A stretch of 64,000 nt of DNA from Misgurnus anguillicaudatus (taxonomy: Eukaryota; Chordata; Actinopteri; Cypriniformes; Cobitidae). The notes under the pieces are model-generated. The model had not been told where the DNA came from. It did not search any database and worked only from the letters and a program-made list of their open reading frames with translations. The position numbers and the translations under genes are program-made. This document shows positions 52,346 to 63,607 of the stretch, piece by piece. The stretch covers positions 35,880,001 to 35,944,000 of the forward strand of contig NC_073353.2 in the NCBI RefSeq assembly GCF_027580225.2, in the 5' to 3' direction. Within the stretch, counting starts at the first letter, position 1. Each line of letters opens with the position of its first letter.

Positions 52346-53192
52346 TCAACCTGAGAATAGCCTGTGAGTTCACCTGAAGGTCCGTTGCATGTGATGTGAT
52401 GCTAAACTCTGCTGTTCCTCTGCAGAACAATAGTGCATGATTCACTTTCTTGACAGCTGATCTTATATTGCTTACATCCCCTTAGCCAGATGTGTCCGGA
52501 AGATAAGAAGCTCATATTTGTGTGCTAGTAATAATGATATTATGCATGCCATCCTAAATATTTATACACGTTTTTTTCACTTATTACAGATTTAGGAACT
52601 TGCTAAGTTGTTATACGGTTCCTGCCCCTTAAACAGATCTCACTGAATGGGGATTCCTTAAGCAGTGAATGCAATACAGATGCAATGTGTATGTCAGATT
52701 CGCTAAATAAATAAATAAATACATGTTCGGCCTATTGGTCACCCTGGCTGTATAACAAGCGTCTCATCCGTCACATGGTACCACTGTATGCATGTTAACA
52801 GCTTGTTTAGGGCCACGGCATCATGAGCATGTGCACCGTATCGGTTAATCAGTTTTCGACCAGCTCATTTACTGTGACATGGAGAGATTCCTGTGCTGCG
52901 ATCTTTATTGGTTAGAGACAGCGAGTTTAGCCACGGGGCACGCGGAAAGTGCCATTCAATATTGAGTGTCTCATGTAATGTCAAGTTCAGAGTTGAAAGT
53001 TAGGTTTCTCTGTGTATTTGTTTTTCTCTGTGGGACAGTGTTACGCCAGACATGTCAGATTGAATTTCATCTCATCAATAGACTTCATTAACTTTGAATG
53101 TTTATTGGGGTAACTATAACATACTGCAAATGACATGGGTGTTGTTGTAAGAGACTCGAAATAATGCATGTGAACTAAATGATAACTATATA
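52346..53192. other. Apparently unique DNA
   Basis: No repeat ends, exons or RNA genes recognised. A short ATAA tetranucleotide run occurs at about 52706. Confidence 0.45.
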
Positions 53193-53690
53193 TATATCAG
53201 TCCTTCTAGAAAAACTTTTTTTTGTCATTGTTGGGGGGGAAAAAATCCTTGATCTTGCAGAAAGTTTGCGATGGAATATGCGGGATATTTACGCAATTTT
53301 ATGCGATGAAATTGCGGGAACTTGCTGAAAATGCGGGAACTTACAAAAACTGTTTGCAGCTTTTGCATCTTTTCAATGATGTTCACGTCACATAATCACG
53401 TCACTTCATTACATTCCCATGGCAACAGGGAACATGGCTGTGCTTGTGTGAAGTAAATGCAAAATTATTCAACTTTCTATTAAGATATATGCGATTTTTG
53501 CTACGAAAATGCTGGGATTATGAAATCATGCAAGCCCCGCATATTTTGCGCAAGAAAATCTGCAATTTATGCTGCAAAAGTGCGGCTTATTTGAAAAAAA
53601 TGTGGCCGTCGCATAAATATGCAGACTTTGGCTGATTATGCGTTGAATCATGCGCTCGCATAATCACGTTTTTCTGGATGGATTGATATA
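53193..53690. mobile_element. TIR element rich in ATGCG words
   Basis: Left ATATCAGTCCTTCTAGAAAAAC pairs with right GTTTTTCTGGATGGATTGATAT. Interior words TATGCG, TGCGGG and CGCATAA recur on both strands (for example CGCATAAATATGCAG and TTATGCGTTGAATCATGCG). The 63-codon frame at 53444 is a by-product. Superfamily not determined. Confidence 0.6.
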
Positions 53691-54644
53691 TACCCGAACC
53701 CTTTTATGTTTTTGGCTTTTGTGTTTAAATCTGCACCACGATAATTTGTAATACAAGTGTAGAAAATGTTTTTGAGTGACAACAAAATTATTTTATTTAT
53801 TAGGGTTGTAACTGTACGCAAAAGTCACAGGGCTTGCACAGATAATTTTTGGTGTAATTTGAGCTTTTGAGACACAACATTTGATGTACAGAATATCTAC
53901 AGCTATTCATGTAGAAGCGGTTGCGTGGAAGGTTGACTACTGAACCTGTATGGTAAATACAGTAAGTTACTGTATGCTTAAATAAAACTGTAGCCTTATT
54001 CACATCCACACTTGATTCTCACTCTCAGCCATGTGTTTCAAGTATCAACATTGATTATAATACTACATTCAGCGCACTTGAAACGTCCTTATGTTTGAAG
54101 GTGAAAAACAGAAGTCACTATTGATGTTGTGCTCACATCTGAAAGATGACAAATATGAGTCACTTCACTGAGTTTCTGAGGCTGTTTCTGATGAATTGAT
54201 GATAAGGTATCCTCCAAAGAGTTGCTAAATAGCTCTGGGGCTTGTTTGCTTAATGAAATGTTTCTTTGATAAATAGATTCTCAGTGGTTGTGGCTGCCTT
54301 GATTTCCATTTTAAGGGAAGCTTTGAAAGAGATGTGGTCCGAGGAGCTATTTTGTGTCAAACACTGGGCGTAGTAGAAAATGGCGCCGTTTACTCTTTTG
54401 GGTAATAATTATAATGCTTTAAGCTGCTTTATTTGGCATGACTGTAGTGTGAAGGACAAATAACATGTTCGGTTTTGTTGAAGGATGGTTTTACGTTTTG
54501 GCAGAGACGACTCTACCTGCTGATTGATTTGTCTTCATTTTTGTATCCATAGTTCTCCTCTTGTTTCGGGTATTATTCTTATTTTTATAACACAATAGTC
54601 ACATTTCTGGAGGAGGTTTTCTGTTTAAGAATTGAAATAGTAAC
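53691..54644. other. Apparently unique DNA
   Basis: No feature recognised; no gene supported. Confidence 0.45.
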
Positions 54645-54999
54645 TAGGGGTGGGTGGGTGATGACCAAAATCTTATATCACGATAGGATTCATTTAATAT
54701 CATAGTAACGATATGTATCACAGTAGAGGTTTCTTTAAAAAATAGAATTTTCCTAATTCTTACAAAAAACTTATACAAGCATAAAACAAGAAGACAGAAA
54801 ACAAACAAAGCTCACTGAAGATAAACAGTCAGTGATGAAATAAGGATAATAAATACAATTTTCTCTCAACACTTTTTGATTAACATGAGTGACAGACAGG
54901 AGCAAAATTAGGTATCTTTCCCTTCGGGATCAAAGTTCGGATCCAAAATACTGTTACACATGCGTTTTCTTTTTCAGCTGTTTACTTTCTCTTAATTCT
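54645..54999 (+). mobile_element. hAT-type element, left part only
   Basis: Starts TAGGGGTGGGTGGGTGATGA with ATATCACGATAGGATTCA and AACGATATGTATCACAG. A related copy is at 59966-60160 (TATATCATGGTAATGATATG; ACACATGCGTTTTCTTTTTC in both). It is broken at 55000 by the CpG-rich TIR element; its right end was not found. Confidence 0.55.
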
Positions 55000-55430
55000 G
55001 CGTTCACACCAGCCGCGGTAAAGGCGTCAGGTGCGAGTGATTTTAATGTTAAGTCAATGTGAAGACGCGTTGATGCGCATCTGGAGGTCTCGTGGCGCGA
55101 ATGAGGCATTTAGCGCGGTGCGGGAGACGCGTTTCCGCCTCATTCACACGTCTAGTTTGCTTGAATTGAGTGTTGCCGTGGCAAACGCGCAAGTTGAAAA
55201 ATTTTAACTTTGTTGGAAAAACGCGCCGCATTAACCAAGTAGTGACGTGATTACAGTATGCGAGCAGAGTCGCAGAAGCCCCTCCCATGATGCAAATTTC
55301 CGCATAAATGTATTGATGACTAGAATTTTACGCACGGCTTTCACGCGCGAATGAAGCGAGTAAACTCAAAATGTTCAAGCGGCAAACTAGACGCTGTAAA
55401 ACTGACGTGGACACTGGCCTGCTTGTTAAA
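55000..55430 (-). mobile_element. CpG-rich TIR element, copy 3 (inverted)
   Basis: Starts GCGTTCACACCAGCCGCGG and continues with the reverse complement of copies at 2134 and 9094 (TCTGGAGGTCTCGTGGCGCG, CTAGTTTGC, GAAGCCCCTCCCATGATGC). The far end near 55430 is degraded. Confidence 0.75.
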
Positions 55431-56834
55431 TTCGACAATGCTGTTAAATTGTTCGTTCAGTCTCACTGTTGAGGTTTTACGTTTTGGTTAATATTTGGAA
55501 AGTGTGACTCATTTATGTTAAAGCTGGTGAGTAAAGTTTTAAGAGTAGATGTATTGTACTGGATGTATCGCCCTTTGGTAAGGTTCCCACTAGAGACTGG
55601 GGGTTGGTCGATCCTTAAGTCTGACTAATTGGGCAGTGGCAAGACCCATTTAAACAAAGGAACGCAGTTTTTAAAATGGGACTGGTGATGACTCCAAAGC
55701 TTACATGGGCTGGGTCATCCGAAAAAGCTTTCCACAGGGCACATAACTGCCGGCCCATCTCCCTGTCATAAAATCTGGGCGATGTTGGACCTTCAGTTTT
55801 GCAGTCAGAGCCGGTTACGTAATTCCATTTTGGCCCTAAGAAAGTACACCAATCGCATCAGCTGCACTTAGACGGGCTGGGCCACAGCCAGCATTCATTT
55901 TTGTAACGTGTTTCATAACTTCTTATTCAAAGGAACCAACCATCGGTGAATGTCTGGTTGGTTCTGGGAAGCATGTCGGGTGACTACTTCATTTCGTTAC
56001 CAGCACTCTCAAAGGTCATTCATTCAGCACAGAACGCATAAGACACCTTAAAGGGATGCTTTGCAGCATTTTAAATGTCTGCGTCATTTATATTTATAGT
56101 GCACAGTCACAGAATGTCCAAACTGCTTGCTCTATTTTTTTCCGAACACTTTGCATCAATGCAGGGGTTTGTGTCTTACATCGGGAGAGCAAAGAGCAAA
56201 GTTATGCAAACTCTAATGAGCTGTTGCTGTGATTTCATTAATAATTTGGTACATAACTCTGCTTATTATTGCAGAACCCTGTACTAGATTTCAAATGTAA
56301 TACTCGACTTTGTTTTCATCCATCATGACAAGATCAGGCAGGTGTCTCGGCCTCCACCTTATGGTTAAACTTGCATTTGTGACTTTCACTTCTGTCCACC
56401 AGGCAACAGGGCTTGTAGGAATATGTATGGACATTCCCAACTGTTATTTCATCTGCTCATTTGCGGTCAAAACTTGTGGCTTGTCTTTTCCATTTCTGTG
56501 TTCTTTAATATGGTGTTGGCTCCCAGTGTTTTCATTTGCAGCCAGGCAATATTTTTTTAAGTGCTTGATTTCGGCGATGGTACTGCGTGCCTGAAGCAGA
56601 ACTAACTCTCTTAGAGTACAGCCAGTTTTTATGATCCATTTCTGTGGGTTGAAGAGGCATGTGTAGTTAAATACAGTAAGACAGGTTTGCAGTGGGATGA
56701 GGTCTTGCCCCACAATTAACTGACATCAGCAGCGAATGTACCTAACCAGCAAGCAATTTTGCGTTTGAAAGGCATCTAATAGCTGTACAAACACAACCCA
56801 GGCGTCTAGGCTAAAACAAGACAAAACTTGGGCC
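55431..56834. other. Apparently unique DNA
   Basis: The frames at 56075-56287, 56310-56594 and, in reverse, 56713-56444 overlap each other on opposite strands and show no domain or convincing splice context. No repeat ends recognised. Confidence 0.4.
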
Positions 56835-56838
56835 TTAA

Positions 56839-57078
56839 AGGCGTGGTGCATGATCTCGTAAAGCCAGTGTTGACATTTGAAATCACCTAAACAAACACGC
56901 CCCTGCCCCAATAGAATCTGGACTTTCTTTTGATAGACCCGCCCCACACATGCGCAACCCAGGCAATGATGTTGGTTAGTAGACACGCCCCTTACTGCTG
57001 ATTGGCTACAAGTGTGTTTTGGTAGTTGTCAGACTCTCATTTCCAAAAGTTTTTTTTTTTAAATCATGCACCTCGCCT
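56839..57078. mobile_element. TTAA element (AGGCGTGGTGCATGAT)
   Basis: 240 bp, ends AGGCGTGGTGCATGAT / ATCATGCACCTCGCCT between TTAA sites (56835-56838, 57079-57082). Non-coding; contains ACACGCCCC-type words in its centre. Confidence 0.87.
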
Positions 57079-57082
57079 TTAA

Positions 57083-57534
57083 AGTAGCCCAATACATAAA
57101 ATAAACTACACCAAACTGGAAATTTATTTTGGCAAAAATGACATGTAACCAAATTCAAGTGTATTTTGGCTATCAGTTGGTTACTCATAGCCGGACAATA
57201 TCAGGTCTATAGTTAACCAAGATGTCGGCTATTATAGTCACTCGTAGGGCCAGTAAAGTGATCTGCTTCCAAATGAACCACAGACTAATTAAAGGTGCCA
57301 ATTTAAATCTTTTTATGCTTTCTCTGATCCTACCAAAAGTGGTTTATTTGCTTTTTTGTGTGGCAGATTTTAAGATTAGATCTTAGTCATGATGAGTCAC
57401 AGGACAGATTTCAGATTTAGCTGCTTTGGCAGTTCAACTTAATTTGCTTTGAATGTGAAGCTAGCAGATGTATGCTGTGTTCTATTAAACTCTAATTAAA
57501 GCGAGAGGGTCGGCAATATTTTTCAAATGCTTTT
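57083..57534. other. No recognised feature
   Basis: No exon, RNA gene or repeat end recognised. Confidence 0.5.
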
Positions 57535-57580
57535 ACATTTATGCATTTGGTAGAAACGTTTGGTGACTTACAGTGCATTT
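57535..57580 (-). repeat. Decayed L2-type 3' tail
   Basis: ATTTATGCATTTGGTAGAAACG followed by GTGACTTACAGTGCATTT is the L2-type tail in minus orientation with part of the core lost. The TIR element at 57583 starts two bases further on. Confidence 0.5.
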
Positions 57581-57707
57581 AAGAGGCTGTTTACACTTGG
57601 CATCAACATGTGCCCTCGTCGATCGGATCACAAGTGGACGACGTTAATGCCAGGTGTAAACGGTGTTCAAAACGTTTTGAGCTCGTCCACTTTCGACCAC
57701 TTTCAAC

Positions 57708-59267
57708 TAGTGATGCACCGATGCATCGGGCGCCGATATTTATCGGCCGATTTTTGATGAATTTGAAACCATCGGCATATCGGCAATAGCACGAGAAAGG
57801 CCGATACCGATTGTTTATTAATTAACTCCATAAAGTCAATGAATTGCATGTCTGTTGTTCAATTAAAATGATTTAATGTTTGGGTGTGCACTAGGGCTGT
57901 TCCGAATACCATTTTTTGAGCTTTAAAGCTCTAGTAGAAATCAAATCAAATATTCAAAGCTTCGGAAGGAGGGGCTGAACATATTTTTCTCTTTAATAAA
58001 GGCAGGAATCTGTGTGCGTATGTAGCGGCGTGCCTGTCACGCGTGCTGCGAGAACAGCATTAGTGAAACAAAACACGAGCAATACTTTTAATAAGGTAAC
58101 GTTAGCCTAACATTTTTCTAACAAACAAACACTCCCGTATCAGAAATTAGAAGCATAGTAATTACTGATAACGTAAAGGGTAACTTAGGCCATTTAAATA
58201 AAACAACGTAAAATAAATGAACGAATGAATGAAGTTCAACAAACTGTAATAAAACGGTAGCATACTTTTAAAATCAAGTTTATTTACTAACACTTACACC
58301 ATCCAATATGTTTTTCATCAGTAGAACAATAAAGAAGCTATTTTGCAGAAACCCCAGTGCTCCGTCATGCAAGTCAACCGATCCGCCACTTTAAACATGT
58401 ATATCTAATACAACAGTAATCCCCCATAACTCCGTGTGACATATTGATGTCTTGTGAAGCAAATCAATCAGTTTTGCAAAAAACTGAACGTTATTTACAA
58501 CACTATTAGCGTGAATGCCAAAGCAGGAAGCCCGCTTTCCGTTTGAGGCGATCTCTTCTTCTACTGGCTGCGTTTGATGGCTGTTGGCTATGGATGTTGG
58601 TCTCTCTGCGCCACCTATAGAGCTGGAGCGTGAAGCGCACTTCCTGCTTGGCAAAAGCTCTGCATTAACGCTGTAAAATATATATATATTCGAATCTCAA
58701 AACTGAAAATCTAATGTCAACCAACGGAACGAATATTCGAACATTCTGGTCCAGCCCTAGTGTGCACTATACTTAAGCACCGACAGAAAACCTTTGTTGA
58801 GCTGGCTCAAGTGTCTTAGACAATAAAAGAAACAGACTGCACTTTAGTGGGGCAAGAAGTCCAACTTTTTTGAAGTAGCAATATTTATACTCTGTTTAAA
58901 GCAATAGCACTGGCATTATTTATGTTTATTAAATAAATCCATTATATGTAAAAAAAAAAAGAGTTAATGTTGTTAATAAAATAAATGCTGAATAGCAAAA
59001 ACCACCTTTAAAGGTTGTCATGTTGTCTTATTATATTTGTTTTAGCTTAATTTGTGCCTCTTATTATGTTGGTCAGTTGAATGTTAATTAAATACAATCC
59101 ATGTTCAGTAAAAATAATTTGATGCAGAAATAAACTAGCTAATAGACCAACTGTATAGTATTGTATACAAGTGTTTAATATCGGTATCGGCATCGGTATC
59201 GGCCAGAAGTTGTCTGCTTAAATCGGTATCGGTATCGGCTCAAAAAAATCCTATCGGTGCATCCCTA
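57708..59267. mobile_element. hAT-type element with 8-bp duplication, middle layer
   Basis: From TAGTGATGCACCGATGCATC to CCTATCGGTGCATCCCTA, flanked by CTTTCAAC on both sides (57700-57707, 59268-59275). CGGTATCGGTATCGG-type words are sub-terminal. It contains another hAT element; its own length is about 690 bp. No transposase. Confidence 0.94.
57892..58759. mobile_element. hAT-type element with 8-bp duplication, inner layer
   Basis: 868 bp from TAGGGCTGTTCCGAATACC to GAACATTCTGGTCCAGCCCTA, flanked by GTGTGCAC on both sides (57884-57891, 58760-58767). ATTCGAA-type words near the right end pair with the left end. The 87-codon minus-strand frame at 58654-58391 shows no domain. Confidence 0.94.
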
Positions 59268-60166
59268 CTTTCAACCACATCCAGAGGTGGTCGAAACCAC
59301 TTTCGATGGGATCGCTTTGGAGTTGCGGAACGCACATGTGGTTGAATGCGTTCGAACAGCCACACGCGACCGCCTTCTCTCCGCCCATTTATCTAATCTG
59401 AGGTACTAAACACAAGTTTTACGTCTTTTTTGACTTCTGGCATGAACATTCGGTGAACAGCGCTATTTTTAGCCTTTCATTGATAAAACTAAGCGGCTGA
59501 TCTCAGTAGTTTCGTTTTGAAAGCGTGTGAAAGATGTGCGATCCTATTTCATCAATTGCGCTGAACATTCAAAGAAAGCTCTTACATACTCATGTACAAA
59601 ACACTGTGCAGCATGTTTACTTGCTAAATAAGCAGTGCACTCCGACATAATATTAGTTTGCGTCCATATAAACTCATAATTACTCCCGCTCGGGTTTGAA
59701 TGACAGCTGAGAGACTCGCCCACCGTCTAACAGACCACCCCTCATAGTATTCAGCACAGAAGCGGTCGAAAGTGGACAAAAGAGACAGATTTAAATACCA
59801 GGTGTAAACGTAATGTGTCTCTCTCGTGATCCGATCGATGAAAACTCATCTTAATACCAAGTGTAAACAGCCTCTAAGGTAGGGTCGGTCGATGACTAAT
59901 CGAATTACCTCAATTATGTTGCAATCAAAATGTGCAAAAAATTGAAATTGAAAAAAAAATTAATTGCGTAGCCCAACAGTAGGATTCAATTTTATATCAT
60001 GGTAATGATATGTAAAGTTTCTTTTTCTTTTAATAGTTTTTTTTATGTTATTACATAAATACACATGCGTTTTCTTTTTCAGTTGTTTACTTTTTCTTAA
60101 GATTAAATGGTCATGTTTATGAGGATACTTGCAAAGACAGAAATGTTGAAGCATATATGCATTTAA

Positions 60167-61053
60167 AGGTAGGGTAACACATTTTGAAAAATGCTAACGG
60201 TAGCCGCCTAGCAATGAAATCCCGATCCCACCCTCAAGTCAAACCGCCATCCAAAGTCACGCCTCTTTCAAAACACATGAACACGCACACAACAGACGGT
60301 CACATCTCATGTCTCATTTAGCAGTGAGAAAACTTTGCAGTACAAAGTCGAATAACACTTCCAAAATATCCAAACAACTGGTTTACATCAGAATTAGTTT
60401 AAGCACACGTTCGGTTGTGTAGACGTAGTAACTATATTGTTACGCTAATCCGTAAACGAACACAAATTTCATAAGCAACACAATGTTTCATCAAAGTAGA
60501 ATATCTGAATCCATCTCAATACAAACATATCGCGTACCTACCTTACCAAAATAAACAGTGCAACGACTCTTTCAGACCCTTTGCGTCCTGCAGCTGTTGC
60601 ATCTTGTGGTAAAGCAGTAAAGTTACCGATGTTCATTTGGGGTTTTGCTCTTGCTGATCCAGGCAGTTTTTGCTGTTGTTGTTATAAAATATGCCTTTAG
60701 TTTTGTGCCTCCTGTGTAGGTTGTCAATTTAGCAAAAAAGTTTGCTGTTCTCACTGTTTACAGGCAGTAGGTGAGCGCACGTGAACGCGCCGATGACGTA
60801 TGGTGTCTGCGTGGACTCGCTGCGCGGTGGGCATTCAAATTATGCTTACGTATGAGGGACAAAAATGGAAACGTCCGTTTGGACCGAAATCTATGATTTG
60901 TTGAAATTTTTTTGGTCCTACGCCTTTCACAGATGACATAAATTTCTACAAATACATTTAAACAACTTAACACAGTGATTGCTATCAGGATGTAAGGAGA
61001 CTTTTAACCAGCATAACAAAAAATGTTTTAGGATCAAATCTGTTACCCTACCT
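60167..61053 (+). mobile_element. TTAA element (AGGTAGGGTAACAC), full-length copy
   Basis: 887 bp between TTAA sites (60163-60166, 61054-61057), ends AGGTAGGGTAACA / TGTTACCCTACCT. The reverse complement of the 563-bp copy at 4328-4890 plus about 320 bp missing there. Contains CAAATTATGCTTACGTATGA and GAAACGTCCGTTTGGACCG. The 71-codon minus-strand frame inside shows no domain; no transposase. Confidence 0.9.
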
Positions 61054-61268
61054 TTAAGGCAAATAAAGCATCAAAAATGCTCACAATCTTAATGAGCCGC
61101 AAATGCACGACTTCCGTGCTCCTCTCATACAGAAACAGTGAGCCCATACCACTGTTGTTTGTGTGTCAATGGCTTAAAATCACTTGTTTTAAAACTGCAG
61201 TGCTTAAATAAGTGTACAAACGTTACTTTTTGTGACCACGCGCGCAGCAACGTGATGTGGGTACTTAA

Positions 61269-61609
61269 AGGCGCTCTAAGCGAATTCACGCGTTTTAGAC
61301 CATAAAAATTTTTTGTTACATACAGCAAACATCTCCTCACTATCTGCTTGCTGCCTGTCCGCTGATCAAACTGTAAAAAAACGCGTTCTCTGTAGACAGC
61401 TCAGAATCCACAAATTGCAATAATAACAAACTGGCCAAACCTACACCAGAAACCATAACAAAGTATTCTAACCAATAAATGCCAAGAAGTATTTGGGGGT
61501 TAGGTTTGGGCGCGTTCATGAAAGCACGGAAGGGAGGAGGAGTTAACTACGCTCAGTTTGTTTGAAAACACATTTCAAAAATCAACACACAGATTCGCTT
61601 AGAACGCTT
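61269..61609 (+). mobile_element. TTAA element (AGGCGCTCTAAGCGAAT), copy 2
   Basis: Begins AGGCGCTCTAAGCGAATTCA after TTAA (61265-61268) and ends AGATTCGCTTAGAACGCTT before TTAA (61610-61613). Collinear with 12479-12842. Confidence 0.85.
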
Positions 61610-61622
61610 TTAACCTCGATAG

Positions 61623-63101
61623 TAGGGCTGGGCGGTATATCGGATTTAGGGGATATATCGATATGGGTTCCCGACGCGATGCGGAATTAGCCCATACCGT
61701 TTATATCGATATGGTTTAATACAACTGAAGCGCGCATACACGCGCTCTGCGCAAGCCCGCTCGTCACAGCAAATACGCGACATGGAGAAGCACGCAGAAA
61801 CTCTGTGACGCTTGGATGCGCCTCATGAATGTGGACATTCAAAAACTGCGGCTGCATGCACTCGGAGGATTGTAATAACTGAGTTCAAGACTAAAATAAA
61901 ATGTCTCCTCAACCTGCTTTTACAGAGAGATCATTGGAATAAAGTTACCGCTGCATATTTGTGCTTTCATTCCAACAACATGTCTGACGCTCCATCACAA
62001 CACCTATTTATCTAATACGCTATTGCAGTTATTTCTCATCATCACTATTATAGCAATAGCAGGTGAGTGATACTGCGTTTATACTTTAGTTCGACGGGAC
62101 AAATACGTAGAAAAAACAGAAACTCCGAAGGAGTTTTATTTTGCTGTGAACTTTTTCCTCAGATTCAAAGCCCAGTATAACAGCCAGAAACAAGTCTCCG
62201 TTATTTAATTTTAAAACGTCACTTTAGAATTAGTAACGAATGATTGTGCTGCTTCAGTGAAGCTATTAGTGTGAATTAATGAGATTATTATTAATAAATA
62301 GTAAGGGAGGATGTGTGTGAATGAAACAAAGACACTTTAAATGTGCTGAATGTGTGCGCATTATATTTTCAGTTTGCACATATAGTCAATCAGATTCCAG
62401 AACCACATCTGTTCTATAAACTTAATTATTTTGGATCATATGTTTTTAAGTTTTGTCCATTTTTGTGACTGGAATACACTGTAAGGACAAAAGGACTGTG
62501 ACTCTTCTAATGAAGAGGATTGACTACTTTAGTAAATTCTGTGAACACAAATCTTAATGCTACAGACAGTTCAGTATATTAATGAGAATTGTGTGTTTCT
62601 AATTTTATGGATAATAATTTCAATAGTATGGGCAGGACACTTTTCTATAATTATAATTATATTATAGATTAAAGATCATATTACATGATAATGCCCATGT
62701 GCACAAAACAAAGTAAAAAAAAAATGATTAAGAACTTCACTGGTTTGTATATAAAGTTAACTAAACCCAGCTAAACAACTTTGGTATGACAAACATTTAC
62801 CACCCATCAAGGACATGAGCATACAGTCATTTCGGGTAAGATAAAGGCTTTAACAAAGATGATTTTTTATATGGTACTGCATGGTATATCATTTTAGTTT
62901 TGATTTGAAGTGGAATAGATAGTTTATTAGGGAGTGTATACAACTTTATGGTACAACAACTTCAGCCACAAAGATTATAAAGGCTTTGACTTTCAAGTAA
63001 CATTTTTATCCTTTTTGTAAAAAATACCGGATATATATCGGATACCGGGATTCCTAAAAAAATACTGGGATATGAATTTTTGCTCATACCGCCCAGCCCT
63101 A
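61623..63101. mobile_element. hAT-type element, 1.5 kb, with 8-bp duplication
   Basis: From TAGGGCTGGGCGGTATATCGG to GCTCATACCGCCCAGCCCTA, flanked by CTCGATAG on both sides (61615-61622, 63102-63109). Sub-terminal GGATATATCGATATGG and CCGGATATATATCGG pair. The interior is mostly AT-rich; the 67-codon frame 61812-62015 shows no domain. Non-autonomous. Confidence 0.95.
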
Positions 63102-63187
63102 CTCGATAGAGATGATAGTCCAAAATCTCTACCGGTTGACAGATTTCTACCAGTTTATCATACCTATCAGTTTATTGCCCACCCCTA

Positions 63188-63607
63188 ATTTAAGGTGTAT
63201 ATTTTCATCAGCATGTGTTTTCCTTTACTGAAAAAAATTATTCATTGAATTTAATAATTTTTTTTAAGATAAGTGGTTGCAATAAATTTATTTAAGCTAC
63301 ATTTAAACAAAAAAGAATAGTAAAGTAAAATAAAATATAAAACCTTTTATATTGCTTAAATTCAATGAATCATTTTTTCAATGTTCGAACCTATGAACGT
63401 GATGTTAATGCGTTGCTTTACAAATTAAGCTACATGAACACTAGTGGGTTTAAAAAAATATTGATACATGTGAGTACCGTGATATTTATTAATAATAATA
63501 ATAATAACAACAACTTTATTTTGTATAGCGCCTTTAAAAGTCATTTCTCAAAGTGCTTTACAGAAGCAAAAGAACATAAGTTGTTAACTGAGATGCATAA
63601 TATGAGC
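63188..63607. other. No recognised gene; short (AAT)n run
   Basis: A short AAT/AAC trinucleotide run at about 63490-63512 (TTAATAATAATAATAATAAC). The adjoining TTTATTTTGTATAGCGCCTTT with TCAAAGTGCTTTACA resembles a common fish repeat, but no second copy is in the window. Confidence 0.4.

Larger units (their letters stand above)
57583..59874. mobile_element. TIR element (GAGGCTGTTTACACTTGG) with TAA flanks, outer layer of a nest
   Basis: Left GAGGCTGTTTACACTTGG and right CCAAGTGTAAACAGCCTC are perfect inverted repeats over 18 bp and continue with GATCGGATCAC / GTGATCCGATCGATG. TAA stands on both sides (57580-57582, 59875-59877), a 3-bp duplication as in PIF/Harbinger elements. Interior CpG-rich words such as CGACCACTTTC recur. 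Without its hAT insertion the element is about 730 bp. No transposase. Confidence 0.8.
59966..63187. mobile_element. Decayed hAT-type element hosting three insertions
   Basis: Left fragment 59966-60160 is related to 54660-54990, and a right end CAGTTTATTGCCCACCCCTA stands at about 63187, matching the expected complement of TAGGGGTGGG. In between are a TTAA element (60167-61053), a second TTAA element (61269-61609) and a hAT (61623-63101). The true left terminus is not seen, so the extent is an inference. Confidence 0.4.
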
